Shown here piece after piece: positions 51,630 through 63,768 of a DNA stretch of 64,000 nt. The DNA is from Aspidapion aeneum (lineage: Eukaryota > Arthropoda > Insecta > Coleoptera > Brentidae). Below the pieces are notes generated by a model, which ran no database searches, was not told where the DNA came from, and was given only the letters and a program-made list of their open reading frames with translations. How positions within the stretch are numbered: position 1 is the first letter of the stretch; each line of letters opens with the position of its first letter. A program made the translations under genes and the position numbers. Location of the stretch: positions 143,526,419 to 143,590,418 of the forward strand of contig OY755038.1 of assembly GCA_963576565.1 (NCBI GenBank), in the 5' to 3' direction.

Positions 51630-52136
51630 GGAGCCAAAACGAACAAACAAGCGATTTATAACTCATATTCATAAATTATAAATTAACTAAAATTAAAAAT
51701 ATAGTATTTAAATATACCTACATAAGTTAAATTTGCTAAAATTTTTGGAATATATTCAATAGTCTAAATTTTTGTTCAAAAACCTTCAAATTGCAGGAAA
51801 ACTTTCAAATCTGGCAACATTGGTTCAGGGTCTTAAAACATTCCTTTTTTCATTAGAGTAGGAAAAGTCCAAGCAAAACAAAAATAACTACAACTTCTTC
51901 GCCATTTTGATAAGGCCGCTCTAACATCAAAGTATAGTAAGTTTGCTTAAGCCAAATTTTCAGTTTTTTCAATGGTCATGTACCCACTGTTCTTATTTTG
52001 GTTGGTTATGAAATCGGATCCCTAGATGTTGTTATCTTTGCTCAAGGGCCGTCTAGGAAAATGCCACGTGATCACTTGATAGGAACAAAAACGATCACAA
52101 CAACAAAAGAGGTTATTTCGAAAGAACGTCACTGGA
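51630..52136. other. hAT interior, no feature seen
   Basis: AT-rich DNA between the fold-back structure and BEL/Pao-2. I find no frame, repeat or RNA gene. Confidence 0.5.
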
Positions 52137-52142
52137 TAGCAC

Positions 52143-52615
52143 TGTTAGCCCGCGGTTAGAAAAACGATAACTGCAATGGACTGTAAATATTTTAATTAAT
52201 GAAAGCGCGAACAAACATAAATATATTGATATGAAATTACGAAATAATCAAACGTCCATAGGTTAATTGTTGGTGCCACACAACGGCAATCAGAAACAAA
52301 GCACTCACCAGTTTGCAGCCAATTTCTCCACGTTCCAAGGGGCCCCTTTCCGGATCTAATGATGTCGCCACGTAGCTGAAGGGCTGAAGTTTCTAGTTCT
52401 ATGCTTCAGTACACCAAAATCGAGCACTTTTAAGTGTAGAAATTTGAAGTAGTTGGAGAACGAAATTAACACGCCATCTCTCAAGGCGGTCGAAAAAGGA
52501 TCTCTCTGATTCTTGGTGTGCATGTCCAATGCGCGAAAAATGCACTATGTCCTTCATCCAATTGTGTGGTTTTAAAAATTTAAAAAACAACCGCGAAATT
52601 TAGCGGGAGCTAACA
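52143..52615 (-). repeat. 3' LTR of BEL/Pao-2
   Basis: 473 bp, plus-strand TGTTAGCCCGCGG...GCGGGAGCTAACA. About 15 substitutions and small changes against 58611-59083. Confidence 0.9.
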
Positions 52616-52852
52616 TAACTGCCCTCCAAAACACACAATTTTAGAATCTCAACCGGACAGATATAGATATAAGAAAAATGATCGACCGATAAATACAAAT
52701 GAATGAAAACAGATAAGTATCGTAAGTTTATTTAGAGATAACGAAATCCCGAAAAAGGCAAAACAAACAAAAAAAAAATTCAGAAAAAAGAATAAAAATA
52801 AAGAAAAACCTATTGTAATACCCGGTAATAGGTAGAAAAATTAAAATTACTT

Positions 52853-53083
52853 TTAATTTGGCAAGAGGCACAGTTTTACAACTGGTCGCTTATAAACACC
52901 GGTAACCGTTTGTACCGTCGCAACACGCACCTGACCGTCCCCGCCGGGATGCAGTTCGATGACCCGACCGACCGGCCATTTCAAAGGTGATTGAATGTGA
53001 TCACTTGTTATGATAACCAAATCATTTAATTTGATATTTGGGGACGACTCAGCCCACTTGTGTCGCTGTTGTAGCGTTTGCAA
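52853..53083 (-). pseudogene. pol: C-terminal (DUF5641-type) fragment of BEL/Pao-2
   Basis: 76 codons containing IKLNDLVIITSD, PLKWPVGRVIELHPG and RPVVKLCLLPN, the typical end of BEL/Pao polyproteins; aligns with residues near 1680-1750 of BEL/Pao-1. Cut off from integrase by a frameshift and deletion between 53084 and 53281. Confidence 0.85.
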
Positions 53084-53281
53084 ATACTCTATAGAATACC
53101 GTTTCCAAAAATCATTATGTAGTTTTTGGATTAATTGCCATCTCGAGAGCCGATTTAGGGAACCTCAGACAAATCTGACTCCGGAATTTCTGAATTAAGG
53201 GGTTCAAGGGTCAAAAAATGCCCAGGGGTAAGAGGTTGAAGATCGTGTCGGTCTGAAGAGGCAGGAGATAAAGGGCGACTA

Positions 53282-54493
53282 TTAAGTACGGCTTGTAAGG
53301 GTGGACATTTCCATGATGGACAACTTCTGGTCGCCGACTACTCGAACAAAGTGAGTTTTAAAACTTTTGACGCCAGCTTCTGCCAGGCCATTGAAATGTG
53401 GACCGAGAGGAGGTCCCAGATGCCAACGAATAGAAAGTCTGGTGGCCGCACTTCTTGCGTAATCAAGTAATTGGTTACGAAACCCTATAAAATTACTGCC
53501 TTGATCTGACCAGCATTGCGTCACGCTTCCACGTCTGGAAATGAATCGATGGAATGCACCTACGAACCCTTCGGTGGACAGTTCCATGGTTAATTCCAAA
53601 TGCACGCAATGTGTGGCTGTACAGACAAACACACAGACATACGATTTGAAAGCTTTACAACCACGGTAACGATGAGGAATCACAAAGAAAGGTCCACAAA
53701 AGTCGATAGCTACACTCGAAAAAGGTTTAAGTTGATTGATTCGATGAGCGGGAAGTGAACTCATTATGGGCGGTCTATAGGGTTTAGGGTTGATTCTAAA
53801 ACATTGCAAGCACTTGGATATGGTTCTTTGAATTGCCCGTCTGGCAGATAATATCCAAAATTGCTGTAAAAGCAGATTATGTAATGTTTTAAAACCAAGA
53901 TGAAGGTATTGTCGATGAGCGGACTCGATAAGAAGAGTAGTTAAACGATGGTTACTCGAAAGTAAGACGGGGTGTTTTGCAGAATAAGACAAAAGGTCAG
54001 ATTTTTGTAATCTGCCACCGACTCTAATGATATTATTTTCATCAAGAAAAGGTGAAAGCTTTCGAAAAGGTTTCGGTATTGGTTTATCCTTAGATAACGC
54101 GGAAAAAAGCTCAGAAAAACAAAAACCTTGAACGCGTTTGATAAGAAGGTATAACGCACTTTGCATCTCACCGGTGGTAGGAAAAACAATATTCTCAAAA
54201 ATAACTTTTTCGTCCGGCGGCTTAGTGGGTTTTTGATAGGAATGGTTTTGAAAAAGGTTAACTATTCGAAGGACATAACAAATGATACGTTGAATTTTTG
54301 AGATAGATGAATATTTGATAAGAAGCTGATCTAAGAAGTTAACGTCAATTATCGCATTGCAACAGACCTTTGGCTTTTCCTCCAGATTGATATCTCCGAA
54401 ATCAATCGGAATTTTTGGTTTATGAAAATCGGGCCATTCGTTTCCGGGAGACCACAAAAACGACGGTGCGTTCCACCACGTGTCATGTGACAT
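53282..54493 (-). pseudogene. pol: Integrase region of BEL/Pao-2
   Basis: 403 codons open. H2C2 zinc domain (HRQYLHLGF...CLQC), then catalytic motifs VAIDFCGPF, CWSDQGSNF and GLAEAGVKS (Glu kept; the usual Trp before it is Ala). The RNase H/integrase junction upstream is frameshifted near 54500. The triad is complete, so the lesion is in continuity rather than in active-site residues. Confidence 0.88.
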
Positions 54494-54693
54494 GAGCTGT
54501 GAAGGGGTGGCCGCGCGTGACGCAATATCGGCTGCATTTAAAGCAGAAGGAATGTACGGTCACGAGTTTGAGGGAATGATTTCTTGGATTCTACTGACTC
54601 GATTTCCAACAAAGGTTTGCCAGCGATTAGGAGGGAATGAAAGCCAGTGCAATACGACTTGCGAATCGCAGAAAGTAACGATATTTGTAAAAG

Positions 54694-55344
54694 TTATTTT
54701 TCCTTCATAGCTAAAACAAAGTCAACTAATTCGCTTAAAAGAAATGCGCCTAGAAGTTCTAGCCTAGCCAAAGTTTGTGACTTTATAGGCGCGACCCTAG
54801 ATTTTGCAGATATGAGAGAAACAGATATATTATTTTCCTCTTCTACACGAAAATATACGACGCCTGCGTAGCCTCGAATTGAAGCGTCACAGAAGCCGAT
54901 GATTTGACAGGTATTGGTTTTTGACAGTTTGATTTGTCGGGGTAATTGAAAATTGGAAAGAAGCGGGAATTCAGAACGAAGTTTGTTCCAAGAGTCGATG
55001 ATAGAAGAATCTGGTTCTTCGTCCCAGCCTATTTTTGATATCCACAACTGTTGCAAAATAAATTTTGCTTGTAGCAACAAGGGACAAAAAAAACCTAAGG
55101 GATCGAAGATTGTTCCTATGATAGATAAAATAGCACGTTTGGTTGCGGGTTTGTCCTTCATTCGGCATTGATAAGAAAAAATGTCGTTTTTTGGATGCCA
55201 TTGAAGTCCTAAAACTTTGATAAAGTGGGGTTCCTCCTTGTCAAAAGAGAGAGGCATTTGACGATCGGATTCTGGCAATGTTGCCAATAACTCGGGACAA
55301 TTGCTTGCCCATTTTTTAAGTTCAAATCCTCCCGACTTCAACAA
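54694..55344 (-). pseudogene. pol: RT connection and RNase H region of BEL/Pao-2
   Basis: 216 codons: GGFELKKWASNCPELL, the TKRAILSIIGTIFDPLGFFCP connection and RNase H motifs IIGFCDAS and TLARLELLGA. The end of RNase H falls in another frame between 54493 and 54694. Confidence 0.88.
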
Positions 55345-55345
55345 A

Positions 55346-56193
55346 TCATTCCGTTTGAAGGGAAAGAGCTTCAGAAAGCGAAGGGCTAGTTCCCAAGATA
55401 TCGTCGATATAGATTGACGTTTTTAGAACAGTACTAGCCATAGGAAAACGTTCCTTTTCTCTCTCTGCCAGCTCATTTAAGGTACGCATAGCTAGAAAAG
55501 GTGAGCATGTCATGCCAAAAGTGACAGTAGAAAGTTCCCACATTGAAAGTGGGTCATGTGGAGAAAACCTCCACAATATCCTTTGATAAGGACGGTGATA
55601 AGGATTGATGAGGATTTGACGGAACATCTGTTTGATATCAGCAATGTAGGCAATAGGATTAAGACGAAACGTAAGGAGTAAAGAAGCAATATCCTTTTGA
55701 AGTTTCGGTCCAGATAACAAAGTGTCATTGAGACTAATATTTGCCGAACAATCCCAGACTACCCTTAATTTTGTATTTAAGCTTTCGGCTTTAATACGCA
55801 ATGATGTGCTAAAAAACACGATACGTCGACTTTTGGTTGACTAGATAAAACTAAACTCATATGATTAGAATCGATATAGTCTTGCATGAAACTTGAATAG
55901 GCAGTGTGCAGATCAGGATTTTTGATTAATCTATTTTCTAGAAGTAAAAATAGGTCAGGGTTTATTTTATCTTTAAACGGAAGATCTACCATGAATCTAC
56001 CGCTCGGTCGCCGTACTACACTCGCAGTAAAAATTGATTCTGCTTGTTTTTCTTCTTTTGATAAGATTTGTTTTTTAGGCAAATGTTCGATTTCCCAAAA
56101 CCTAGGGAGAATGACCTCTAAAGGAGGTGAATGACTCGTTAAAAAACAACTGGTTCGTTCCGTAAGACTACCTACTTCGTCAACCTTTCCCAT
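55346..56193 (-). pseudogene. pol: Reverse transcriptase region of BEL/Pao-2
   Basis: Two overlapping frames (55777-56193 and 55346-55819) with a shift near 55800. The downstream one has RVVWDCSA, LSGPKLQKDI, YIADIKQMFRQI, QRILWRF and the catalytic YIDDIL. The upstream one carries the protease-RT linker (KQILSKEEKQAE, VDLPFKDKINPD). Frame breaks at both ends separate it from protease and RNase H. Confidence 0.88.
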
Positions 56194-56294
56194 GACGACC
56201 CAGCCAAAGATAGTTTCAAGGGCTGAAGGTTGCCCTATTTGTCCAAGAACCCTGCCCTCCTTGAATATCTGTGCGAATAGCTCGCAACCAATAA

Positions 56295-58057
56295 CTAGGT
56301 CGACAGGTCTAGATTTGAAATAAGATGGGCGGCAAGTTTAAGGTTTTCCAAGTGTTTCCACTGATTATCGTTCAAAGTGAATGTAGGCATATTGGAACAT
56401 AATTGTGGAATGACAATTGCTTCGAAATTAAGTAAAGGAGTGGCCTGTCCTTGTGGCTTATTGTGACATTGAACGAGCCCTTTGGAAGTAAAAGAAGACA
56501 TCTGATTTAATCCGAATATTTCAGTGGTGTAACTTCGCCTAGGAAGATTAAGACGCTGAATACACTTTTCACTGATGAATCCTGTCTGTGATCCAGAATC
56601 AAGCAGTGCCCTTACAGGTTGAAAATTTCCGCAACCGTCCATAACATCTATTATGGCGGTGCATAAAAGAAAGGTACCTGAAGGTCCTGAGGTATTTAAT
56701 GACACATGAAGATTATTGACAGGTGGTGTGTGAATGACAGGACTAGTATCTTGGCTTCCAGACTCTTGATTAGTTTCTAAGATATGAGTTAAAGTGTGGT
56801 GCCTTTTACTATTGCAAGTCCTGCATGAATATTTTGATTTGCACGTATCTACCCCATGCAAGGGATGAAAACACGCTAGACATAATTTTTTCTGCTTGAC
56901 GAAAGATAGGCGATCGATAGGTGAGAGATCAAGAAATGTTTGACATTTCGAAAGCACGTGACCTTGATTACACCGGAAACATTTTATTCCCGTACTTGAA
57001 TTAGTTGAGGTGCCAGCCAGTCCTATAAAAGGCGAATTGGATGATTTATAGGTAGGCTTTTGCCCAAACTGACTTCGCATAGAATTTAAATTTTGATAGG
57101 TAGGCTTTTGCCCAGACTGATTTTGCATAGAATTTGATTTTTGATAGATAGGCACCTTTTTGGGTGCTGTTGATTGAGGAAGTGATTCCAAAACTTTACA
57201 TCTTTTTTCTAGAAATTGAAAAAGTGACTGAAAAGTGGGAATTTCGGTATTAGTATTGGCGTGACTCATTTCGAAATTTGAACGCGTCGGAATATCCAAT
57301 TTTTCTAACAAAATGAAAAAAATAATAAAGTCCCAACTGTCAACGTCAAAGCTAAGTGATTTTAAAATTTCTAGGGATTTAGAAAAGATGTCAATTAAAT
57401 TACGCAATTCTTTAGCTGACTCGTTTTTTAAGGTGGAGTTCATAATTGTGCTTAAAGCATAATTTGCGAGGTCTCGCTTGTTTTGATATCTATTGACTAA
57501 TTTGTCGTAAGCAATTTTATAATTTTGATCAGATAAGCTAATCCCTGATATCAATTTTAAAGGCTCATCCTCGAGATATGAAAATAAATATTGAAGTTTT
57601 CGAACCTTACTTAGACTTTGATTTTGATCTATAATGTTATTAAAAAGATCGAAAAAGCTAGGCCACAATTTTTTATCACCTCGAAATATGGGAATACCTA
57701 ACTCTTTAAGTTTTGGAGTTTCAGATTCGTTTTGTCGAACATATGATCCCGAAAGGGTTGGGGCCTTAACCGGAAATATTTTAGAGTAAACCCCCTTACA
57801 TGCATAAAAATATTTAGGAGCTTCTGAAAGGATCGCATCCTGCGTTTTAAACTCCTCGTTGTCCGAGTCGTCTATCAACATAATGACATCATTATGTGCC
57901 AGCATGCATTTATCGAAGGTTTCATCCAAATCGGAATACCTCACTTGAAACTCGTTTCTCGCTTTTTCGTCCTTTGCCCCGGTCTGTGAAAACACATAAC
58001 ACTCGGTGATCGCAGATAAAAAACCTTGCGTTTTTGCACGGCTTTTTTGACAGACAT
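56295..58057 (-). pseudogene. gag-pro: Gag and protease region of BEL/Pao-2
   Basis: ATG 58057 (MSVKKAVQKR), a one-base slip near 58030, then an open frame to 56295. Gag has a DUF1759-type domain (IPIFRGDKKLWPSFFDLFNNI). A tandem 22-residue glutamine-rich repeat (NSM(R/Q).Q.GQKPTYQ, about 57030-57170) follows, then Cys/His knuckles CFRCNQGHVLSKC, CLACFHPLH and CRTCNSKRHH. The aspartic protease has ALLDSGSQTGFIS. The stop near 56295 lies inside the protease C-terminal half. Confidence 0.88.
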
Positions 58058-58610
58058 GATTTTACCTTTGAAATGACGAAATTGTCGGTAAATATACAAT
58101 TAACGCTAAATTAATGCTTCTGAAATAGAAAAATGACGAATTGTCGAAAATATGCACTAATTTATCGCAATTGATGAAAATTGTTTTAAATATCGAAATG
58201 ATATGGAACACATCTAATCACAGAAATGTCGGTAAATATACAATTAACGCTAAATTAATGCTTCTGAAATAGAAAAATGACGAATTGTCGAAAATATGCA
58301 CTAATTTTTCGCAATTGATGAAAATTGTTTTAAATATCGAAATGATATGGAACACACCTAACACATAAATGAGAAATGTTGTTTGTTTTGTTTTTTGATT
58401 GATCCTCGATTTTGTTTATACTGAATGAATACGCGGTAGTAGACCCGTTACCATAGCAGCGGACCGAAAACAGGTACTGCGCCGACACCGACTGTCGAAC
58501 GAAACTTTCTCTCTCGTTTCAATACGATTGACAAAATTCAAGGCCGCCTTGATCTCGGCGTGAAAAGTGAAAATAAATGGCCGACTTATTAATACCGTCG
58601 TATGGAGTAA

Positions 58611-59083
58611 ATTTAGCCCGCGGTTAGAAAAACGATAACTGCAATGGACTGTAAATATTTTAATTAATGAAAGCGCGAACAAACATAAATATATTGATAT
58701 GAAATTACGAAATAATCAAACGTCCATAGGTTAATTGTTGTTGCCACACAACGGCAATCAGAAACATAGCACTCACCAGTTTGCAGCCAATTTTTCCACG
58801 TTTCAAGGGGCCCCTTTCCGGATCTAATGATGTCACCACGTAGCTGAAGGGCTGAAGTTTCTAGTTCTATGCTTCAGTACACCAAAATCGAGCACTTTTA
58901 AGTGTAGAAATTTGAAATAGTTGGAGAACGAAATTAACACGCCATTTCTCAAGGCGGTCGAAAAAGGATCTCTCTGATTCTTGGTGCGCATGTCCAATGC
59001 GCGAAAAATGCACTTTGTCCTTCATCCAATTGTGTGGTTTTAAAAATTTTAAAAACAACCGCGAAATTTAGCGGGAGCTAACA
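58611..59083 (-). repeat. 5' LTR of BEL/Pao-2
   Basis: 473 bp. The inner terminus reads AATTTAGCCC on the plus strand instead of TGTTAGCCC, so the terminal CA has been lost. The outer end is followed by the target duplication TAGCAC. Confidence 0.9.
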
Positions 59084-60176
59084 TAGCACCATTTAGGCAG
59101 TTTACATAAGGCCACTATTATAGACCATTCAACAACCACAGATAGTAGTTTAAATGAAAATCAAAGTAATCATACACGGTAAAAAATTTTATCTACAATG
59201 AAAACACGTCTTTTTCTTGAATAAATTAATTTACCTTAAAACGATTTGTTTTGAATTAAAATATTTCTCATTAGTTCAACGCAGCGTTTAATATGGAAAT
59301 GAGACTTTATTTTTCTTCTTCAATTGTTTTGTTTCAGTATACTCCATTTTGTAACAAAGCAAATTGTCTTCATATAAAGAATATTTTGTTTCCAGACAAA
59401 ACGGTGCTTAAAGCCGCGTCCAGATCAATAAATTTGTGTGTTGTGCGTTATATTTGACGCAAATTTGTTCGTGTTCGTCAAAATATTTATAGATGTGGAC
59501 TGTGCGCCGTACAAAAAAAGACGCAAATTTGTGCACCAGATACATCGCATGCTATCCACCGGTCTGTCGGCTTTTCTGCCATCATCAAAGAGATTTGCGC
59601 CGAACGACTGTTGAGTGCTTGTTTTAATGTGGACTTGAATTTTTTTTAAAAGTATGTTTTGAAATATTTGTGTCACATAGTGTATATATAGTATATAGTT
59701 ATTATTTGGGTGTCAATATGCACTAATTTATCGCAATTGATGAAAATTGTTTTAAATATCGAAATGATATGGAACACATCTAATCACAGAAATGTCGGTA
59801 AATATACAATTAACGCTAAATTAATGCTTCTGAAATAGAAAAATGACGAATTGTCGAAAATATGCACTAATTTTTCGCAATTGATGAAAATTGTTTTAAA
59901 TATCGAAATGATATGGAACACACCTAACACATAAATGAGAAATGTTGTTTGTTTTGTTTTTTGATTGATCCTCGATTTTGTTTATACTGAATGAATACGC
60001 GGTAGTAGACCCGTTACCATAGCAGCGGACCGAAAACAGGTACTGCGCCGACACCGACTGTCGAACGAAACTTTCTCTCTCGTTTCAATACTATTGACAA
60101 AATTCAAGGCCGCCTTGATCTCGGCGTGAAAAGTGAAAATAAATGGCCGACTTATTAATACCGTCGTATGGAGTAA

Positions 60177-60649
60177 ATTTAGCCCGCGGTTAGAAAAACG
60201 ATAACTGCAATGGACTGTAAATATTTTAATTAATGAAAGCGCGAACAAACATAAATATATTGATATGAAATTACGAAATAATCAAACGTCCATAGGTTAA
60301 TTGTTGGTGCCACACAACGGCAATCAGAAACATAGCACTCACCAGTTTGCAGCCAATTTTTCCACGTTTCAAGGGGCCCCTTTCCGGATCTAATGATGTA
60401 ACCACGTAGCTGAAGGGCTGAAGTTTCTAGTTCTATGCTTCAGTACACCAAAATCGAGCACTTTTAAGTGTAGAAATTTGAAATAGTTGGAGAACGAAAT
60501 TAACACGCCATTTCTCAAGGCGGTCGAAAAAGGATCTCTCTGATTCTTGGTGCGCATGTCCAATGCGCGAAAAATGCACTTTGTCCTTCATCCAATTGTG
60601 TGGTTTTAAAAATTTTAAAAACAACCGCGAAATTTAGCGGGAGCTAACA
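60177..60649 (-). repeat. Third LTR copy of BEL/Pao-2
   Basis: Exact positional counterpart of 58611-59083 shifted by 1566 bp. It is a product of the tandem duplication, not of a separate insertion. Confidence 0.92.
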
Positions 60650-60976
60650 TAGCACCATTTAGGCAGTTTACATAAGGCCACTATTATAGACCATTCAACA
60701 ACCACAGATAGTAGTTTAAATGAAAATCAAAGTAATCATACACGGTAAAAAATTTTATCTACAATGAAAACACGTCTTTTTCTTGAATAAATTAATTTAC
60801 CTTAAAACGATTTGTTTTGAATTAAAATATTTCTCATTAGTTCAACGCAGCGTTTAATATGGAAATGAGACTTTATTTTTCTTCTTCAATTGTTTTGTTT
60901 CAGTATACTCCATTTTGTAACAAAGCAAATTGTCTTCATATAAAGAATATTTTGTTTCCAGAAAAAACGGTGCTTA

Positions 60977-61507
60977 AAGCCGCGTCCAGATCAATAAATT
61001 TGTGTGTTGTGCGTTATATTTGACGCAAATTTGTTCGTGTTCGTCAAAATATTTATAGATGTGGACTGTGCGCCGTACAAAAAAAGACGCAAATTTGTGC
61101 ACCAGATACATCGCATGCTATCCACCGGTCTGTCGGCTTTTCTGCCATCATCAAAGAGATTTGCGCCGAACGACTGTTGAGTGCTTGTTTTAATGTGGAC
61201 TTGAATTTTTTTTAAAAGTATGTTTTGAAATATTTGTGTCACATAGTGTATATATAGTATATAGTTATTATTTGGGTGTCATCATGTCCTCCCAACTTAT
61301 TGTTAAAAAAAGTGTGCAGTTTATATAATACTGAATTACCTACGACATAATAATAATAAGAGAGACAATGACAAAACTGATTGCTAAATGCAAACACCAC
61401 AACATCAGTAAACTAACTATGCACGAAAATGGATCGAGCGCACATATTTGCGCCAAAAATATTTTTGTCGAATTCAACACTCAAATTTATTGATCTGGAC
61501 GCGGCTT
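60977..61507. mobile_element. TA-flanked MITE, 531 bp
   Basis: Inverted ends AAGCCGCGTCCAGATCAATA (60977 onward) and its reverse complement ending at 61507, matching over about 26 bp, flanked by TA on both sides. Subterminal GACGCAAATTTG words repeat several times. No coding capacity. The first tandem copy contains only its left part (59411-59714), truncated at the duplication boundary. Confidence 0.7.
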
Positions 61508-61910
61508 TAGATTAATTTAATTCCAATTTCTAATAAAACAATTTTTGTGTCACATTAAAATAAAAGGCAAGACATTTTTTATTCTAAATCAAGAAAATAT
61601 TCTCTTGGTGAATAGGAAAGCACAAAATATTTTACTTTAAAGCAATTTAGTTTGATCTAAGACAATTTTTTTTACAGTGCAGTAATGTATTTAGTAATAT
61701 TATCTTCTTAATTGTGATCAAAGGGCCCCGGCATACCAAATAATGACATTCTGTGACCAGAACAACCCGTTTACTTTTACATCCAAGCTCAAAGTAACCC
61801 CTGGCCCAAATGGCCCTAACGCCAGCGGCCCCAGGGCCCCGCTTAGGTGGCCGAGGCCCCGGCGGGGATCCCCGCCCTCCCGCCCGGGCCAGTCCGGGCC
61901 TGATTATGAT

Positions 61911-62360
61911 ACTGCATAAGCCATATTTAATAAAGATAATTTTGTCAATTTTTCCTCTAAATTACCCCATAATATCTACTAATTATTATTACACAGACCA
62001 AAGATGATTCTGAGGTCTCAGTTCTTATTTAGTTAAGTCAGAGAAGTTGAATTTTATCTAGTTACGCCATTATTTGGTGCGAGTGCTTCCACATTTTAAA
62101 TAATGCCAATACAATGTTTTCTATATAAGCCAATAGCAATAATAGTATTAGGCGCGAAACTACAGGGGGAAGGATGGGAAATTCTCCCCCTTAAATCTTA
62201 AAATATTTTTGGTTTTGACACACAGAATACACTTTCTTGTCAGGCTCTAGGACAATTCGCCGCCACCAATTGGCCGTGGCCGATTCTTCGCCGGCCCAAC
62301 GTGCCGCGCAAATTTTTCATTTTTCAGTTAGCTTGATAGGTCAGTGGAATTATTAATATA
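61911..62360. other. Right flank, no gene seen
   Basis: AT-rich DNA with a CG-rich patch near 62255-62310. No supported feature. Confidence 0.4.
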
Positions 62361-62364
62361 TTAA

Positions 62365-63260
62365 CAGGATTGAAGCATTGGAAATTGTAGAGCGGTGAAA
62401 AAAGATAAATATACGGGAAAACCCTGTACATATAAAAATTGGCTTAACTAGGGGGTGACAGGGTGTTTTGGTTTAGACGGCACTTTTTAGGGGCGAAAAA
62501 ACTCAGAAAAAATTAAAAATAACATACAGAGCGATAAAAAATTTTAAATTTTTGTCATAATGTATATATCTACATTAATATTCCAAAAGCAAGGCAGGTA
62601 GCCTAATTTTTTTTAGCCATAATAATAGCCATTTTGCTTGTGTAGAATTAAGTAATATAGTCAGTTTTAAATATTTAAAATATTGTGACAATTTTTTTTT
62701 TAGTTTTTTCCTTTTTCGGAGATGTTTTTAAATGACGAATATTATCTTTTTTTATTTCGCAAAAAAGTATATCTCATTGCCAAAAACTGAGTACTAGCAG
62801 AACTAGATATAATGATTTCCTGAAGGAGAAATTTCATTTAAAAATAAAGTGTTTTTAAGCGGAAAAAACAAATATCTTGGAAACTTCTTAAGTTTTTTGT
62901 TTGTAAAATATTGCAAACATTTAGCACCCAAAGAGCTCTACTCTTATCAAGTTTTGTTAAACTGACATTATTTTTGCAAAAATAAAAAATAAAAATAAAT
63001 TACGGTTTTTTTAATTTTTCTTGAACATTTTGAGGTTATGTAAAAATGATATTTACAAAAGTTTTAGACATTTTTATGGCCTATGACTTTTCTGTATTTT
63101 ACTTTTTTCTTCGAAGTCAACTTTCGCCGGAAATCGCAATAATACGATGCCCTGGCACTTTTTACCCCCCCAAACCAAACCCGCAACGCCCCTGCTCACG
63201 CATTTATTTTTTTTAACTTAGTTTTTCGCCGCTCTACAATTTCCAATGCTTCAAGTCCTG
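62365..63260. mobile_element. TTAA-flanked MITE-like element, 896 bp
   Basis: Inverted ends CAGGATTGAAGCATTGGAAA and CAGGACTTGAAGCATTGGAA match over about 45 bp, extending to GTAGAGCGG(T/C)GAAAAA, and are flanked by TTAA on both sides (62361-62364, 63261-63264). TTAA is the piggyBac target, but the ends are not classical piggyBac CCC ends, so superfamily assignment is uncertain. No transposase. Confidence 0.6.
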
Positions 63261-63264
63261 TTAA

Positions 63265-63768
63265 TAATTTTTTTTTCTCTCAAAGTGTAATATGGCGAGT
63301 CGAATGTAACCATCCTACACACAACCCATCCCATTTAGCATATATAATATAAATAAATATGTATATTTATGATTTTTTTGGGACAGATTCTAAAGATGTC
63401 CCCAAACCATGCTTTGTATATATCTAAAAATGTCCTGAAACATGGGCGCACCTAGGGGGGGGGGGGGAATTACGTTTATTTATTTACACAGCTAATATCT
63501 ACTACTATCAATAGAGTTTTGAATAATTTATCTCTCTAATCTATCTCCATTTTAAAAACTTTTTTGTCTAATTTAGCTCCTTTTAAAAACTTTTTTCGCC
63601 CGTAGGCTTGTCAAAAAAAAATATTCTAATTTTCCCACCGTTTACTAATTATGATGCACCCTTAACATCCTTGTACATGTACGTTTTTTATTAAAAAAAA
63701 ATATTAGTGCGCTGAATTGGTATCACTCTAAATATTTATTTAATAGTCAATTTTTTCCCGGGATGACA
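63265..63768. other. Right-edge spacer, no gene seen
   Basis: AT-rich with a 13-G homopolymer at about 63456-63468. No supported feature. Confidence 0.4.

Larger units (their letters stand above)
52143..59083 (-). mobile_element. BEL/Pao-2: decayed BEL/Pao LTR retrotransposon
   Basis: 473-bp LTRs at 52143-52615 and 58611-59083, and a 6-bp target duplication TAGCAC at 52137-52142 and 59084-59089. Gag, protease, RT, RNase H, integrase and DUF5641-type regions lie in order on the minus strand, but in at least six frame segments. It is a different lineage from BEL/Pao-1: protease DSG rather than DNG, YIDDIL, unrelated LTRs. The purine-rich side of the 3' LTR is GGAGGGCAGTTA on the minus strand. 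No tRNA match was recognised at the primer position, partly because the inner end of the 5' LTR has changed from CA. Confidence 0.92.
58149..61280. repeat. 1566-bp tandem duplication (two copies)
   Basis: Copy 1 is 58149-59714 and copy 2 is 59715-61280. Only four or so differences were found by eye (for example ACGATTG/ACTATTG, TTGTTGCC/TTGGTGCC, GTCACC/GTAACC, AGACAAAA/AGAAAAAA). Each contains part of the BEL/Pao-2 leader, its whole 5' LTR, the flanking TAGCAC and about 630 bp of adjoining DNA with part of a MITE. Because it crosses the BEL boundary it happened after that insertion, and very recently. Within copy 1 and just before it, a smaller leader unit of about 143 bp is also duplicated (58085-58360). 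Confidence 0.95.
49639..61902. mobile_element. hAT-like element boundaries with 8-bp target duplication, 12.3 kb with nested insertions
   Basis: The left end CAGGGCCGGACTGGG and the reverse complement of the right end CAGGCCCGGACTGGCC match in about 13 of the first 14 positions. Immediately outside, the 8-bp sequence ATTATGAT occurs on both sides (49631-49638 and 61903-61910), diagnostic of hAT. GC-rich GGGGCCCCGGCGGG blocks follow both ends. Subtracting BEL/Pao-2 and the 1566-bp duplication leaves about 3.7 kb. No transposase is visible, so this is a non-autonomous derivative. Strand is undefined. Confidence 0.82.

Noticed and set aside
58416..61242. Frames of 88, 63 and 83 codons occurring twice 1566 bp apart
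   Set aside because: They sit in the BEL/Pao-2 leader, LTR and a MITE, and are paired only because of the tandem duplication.
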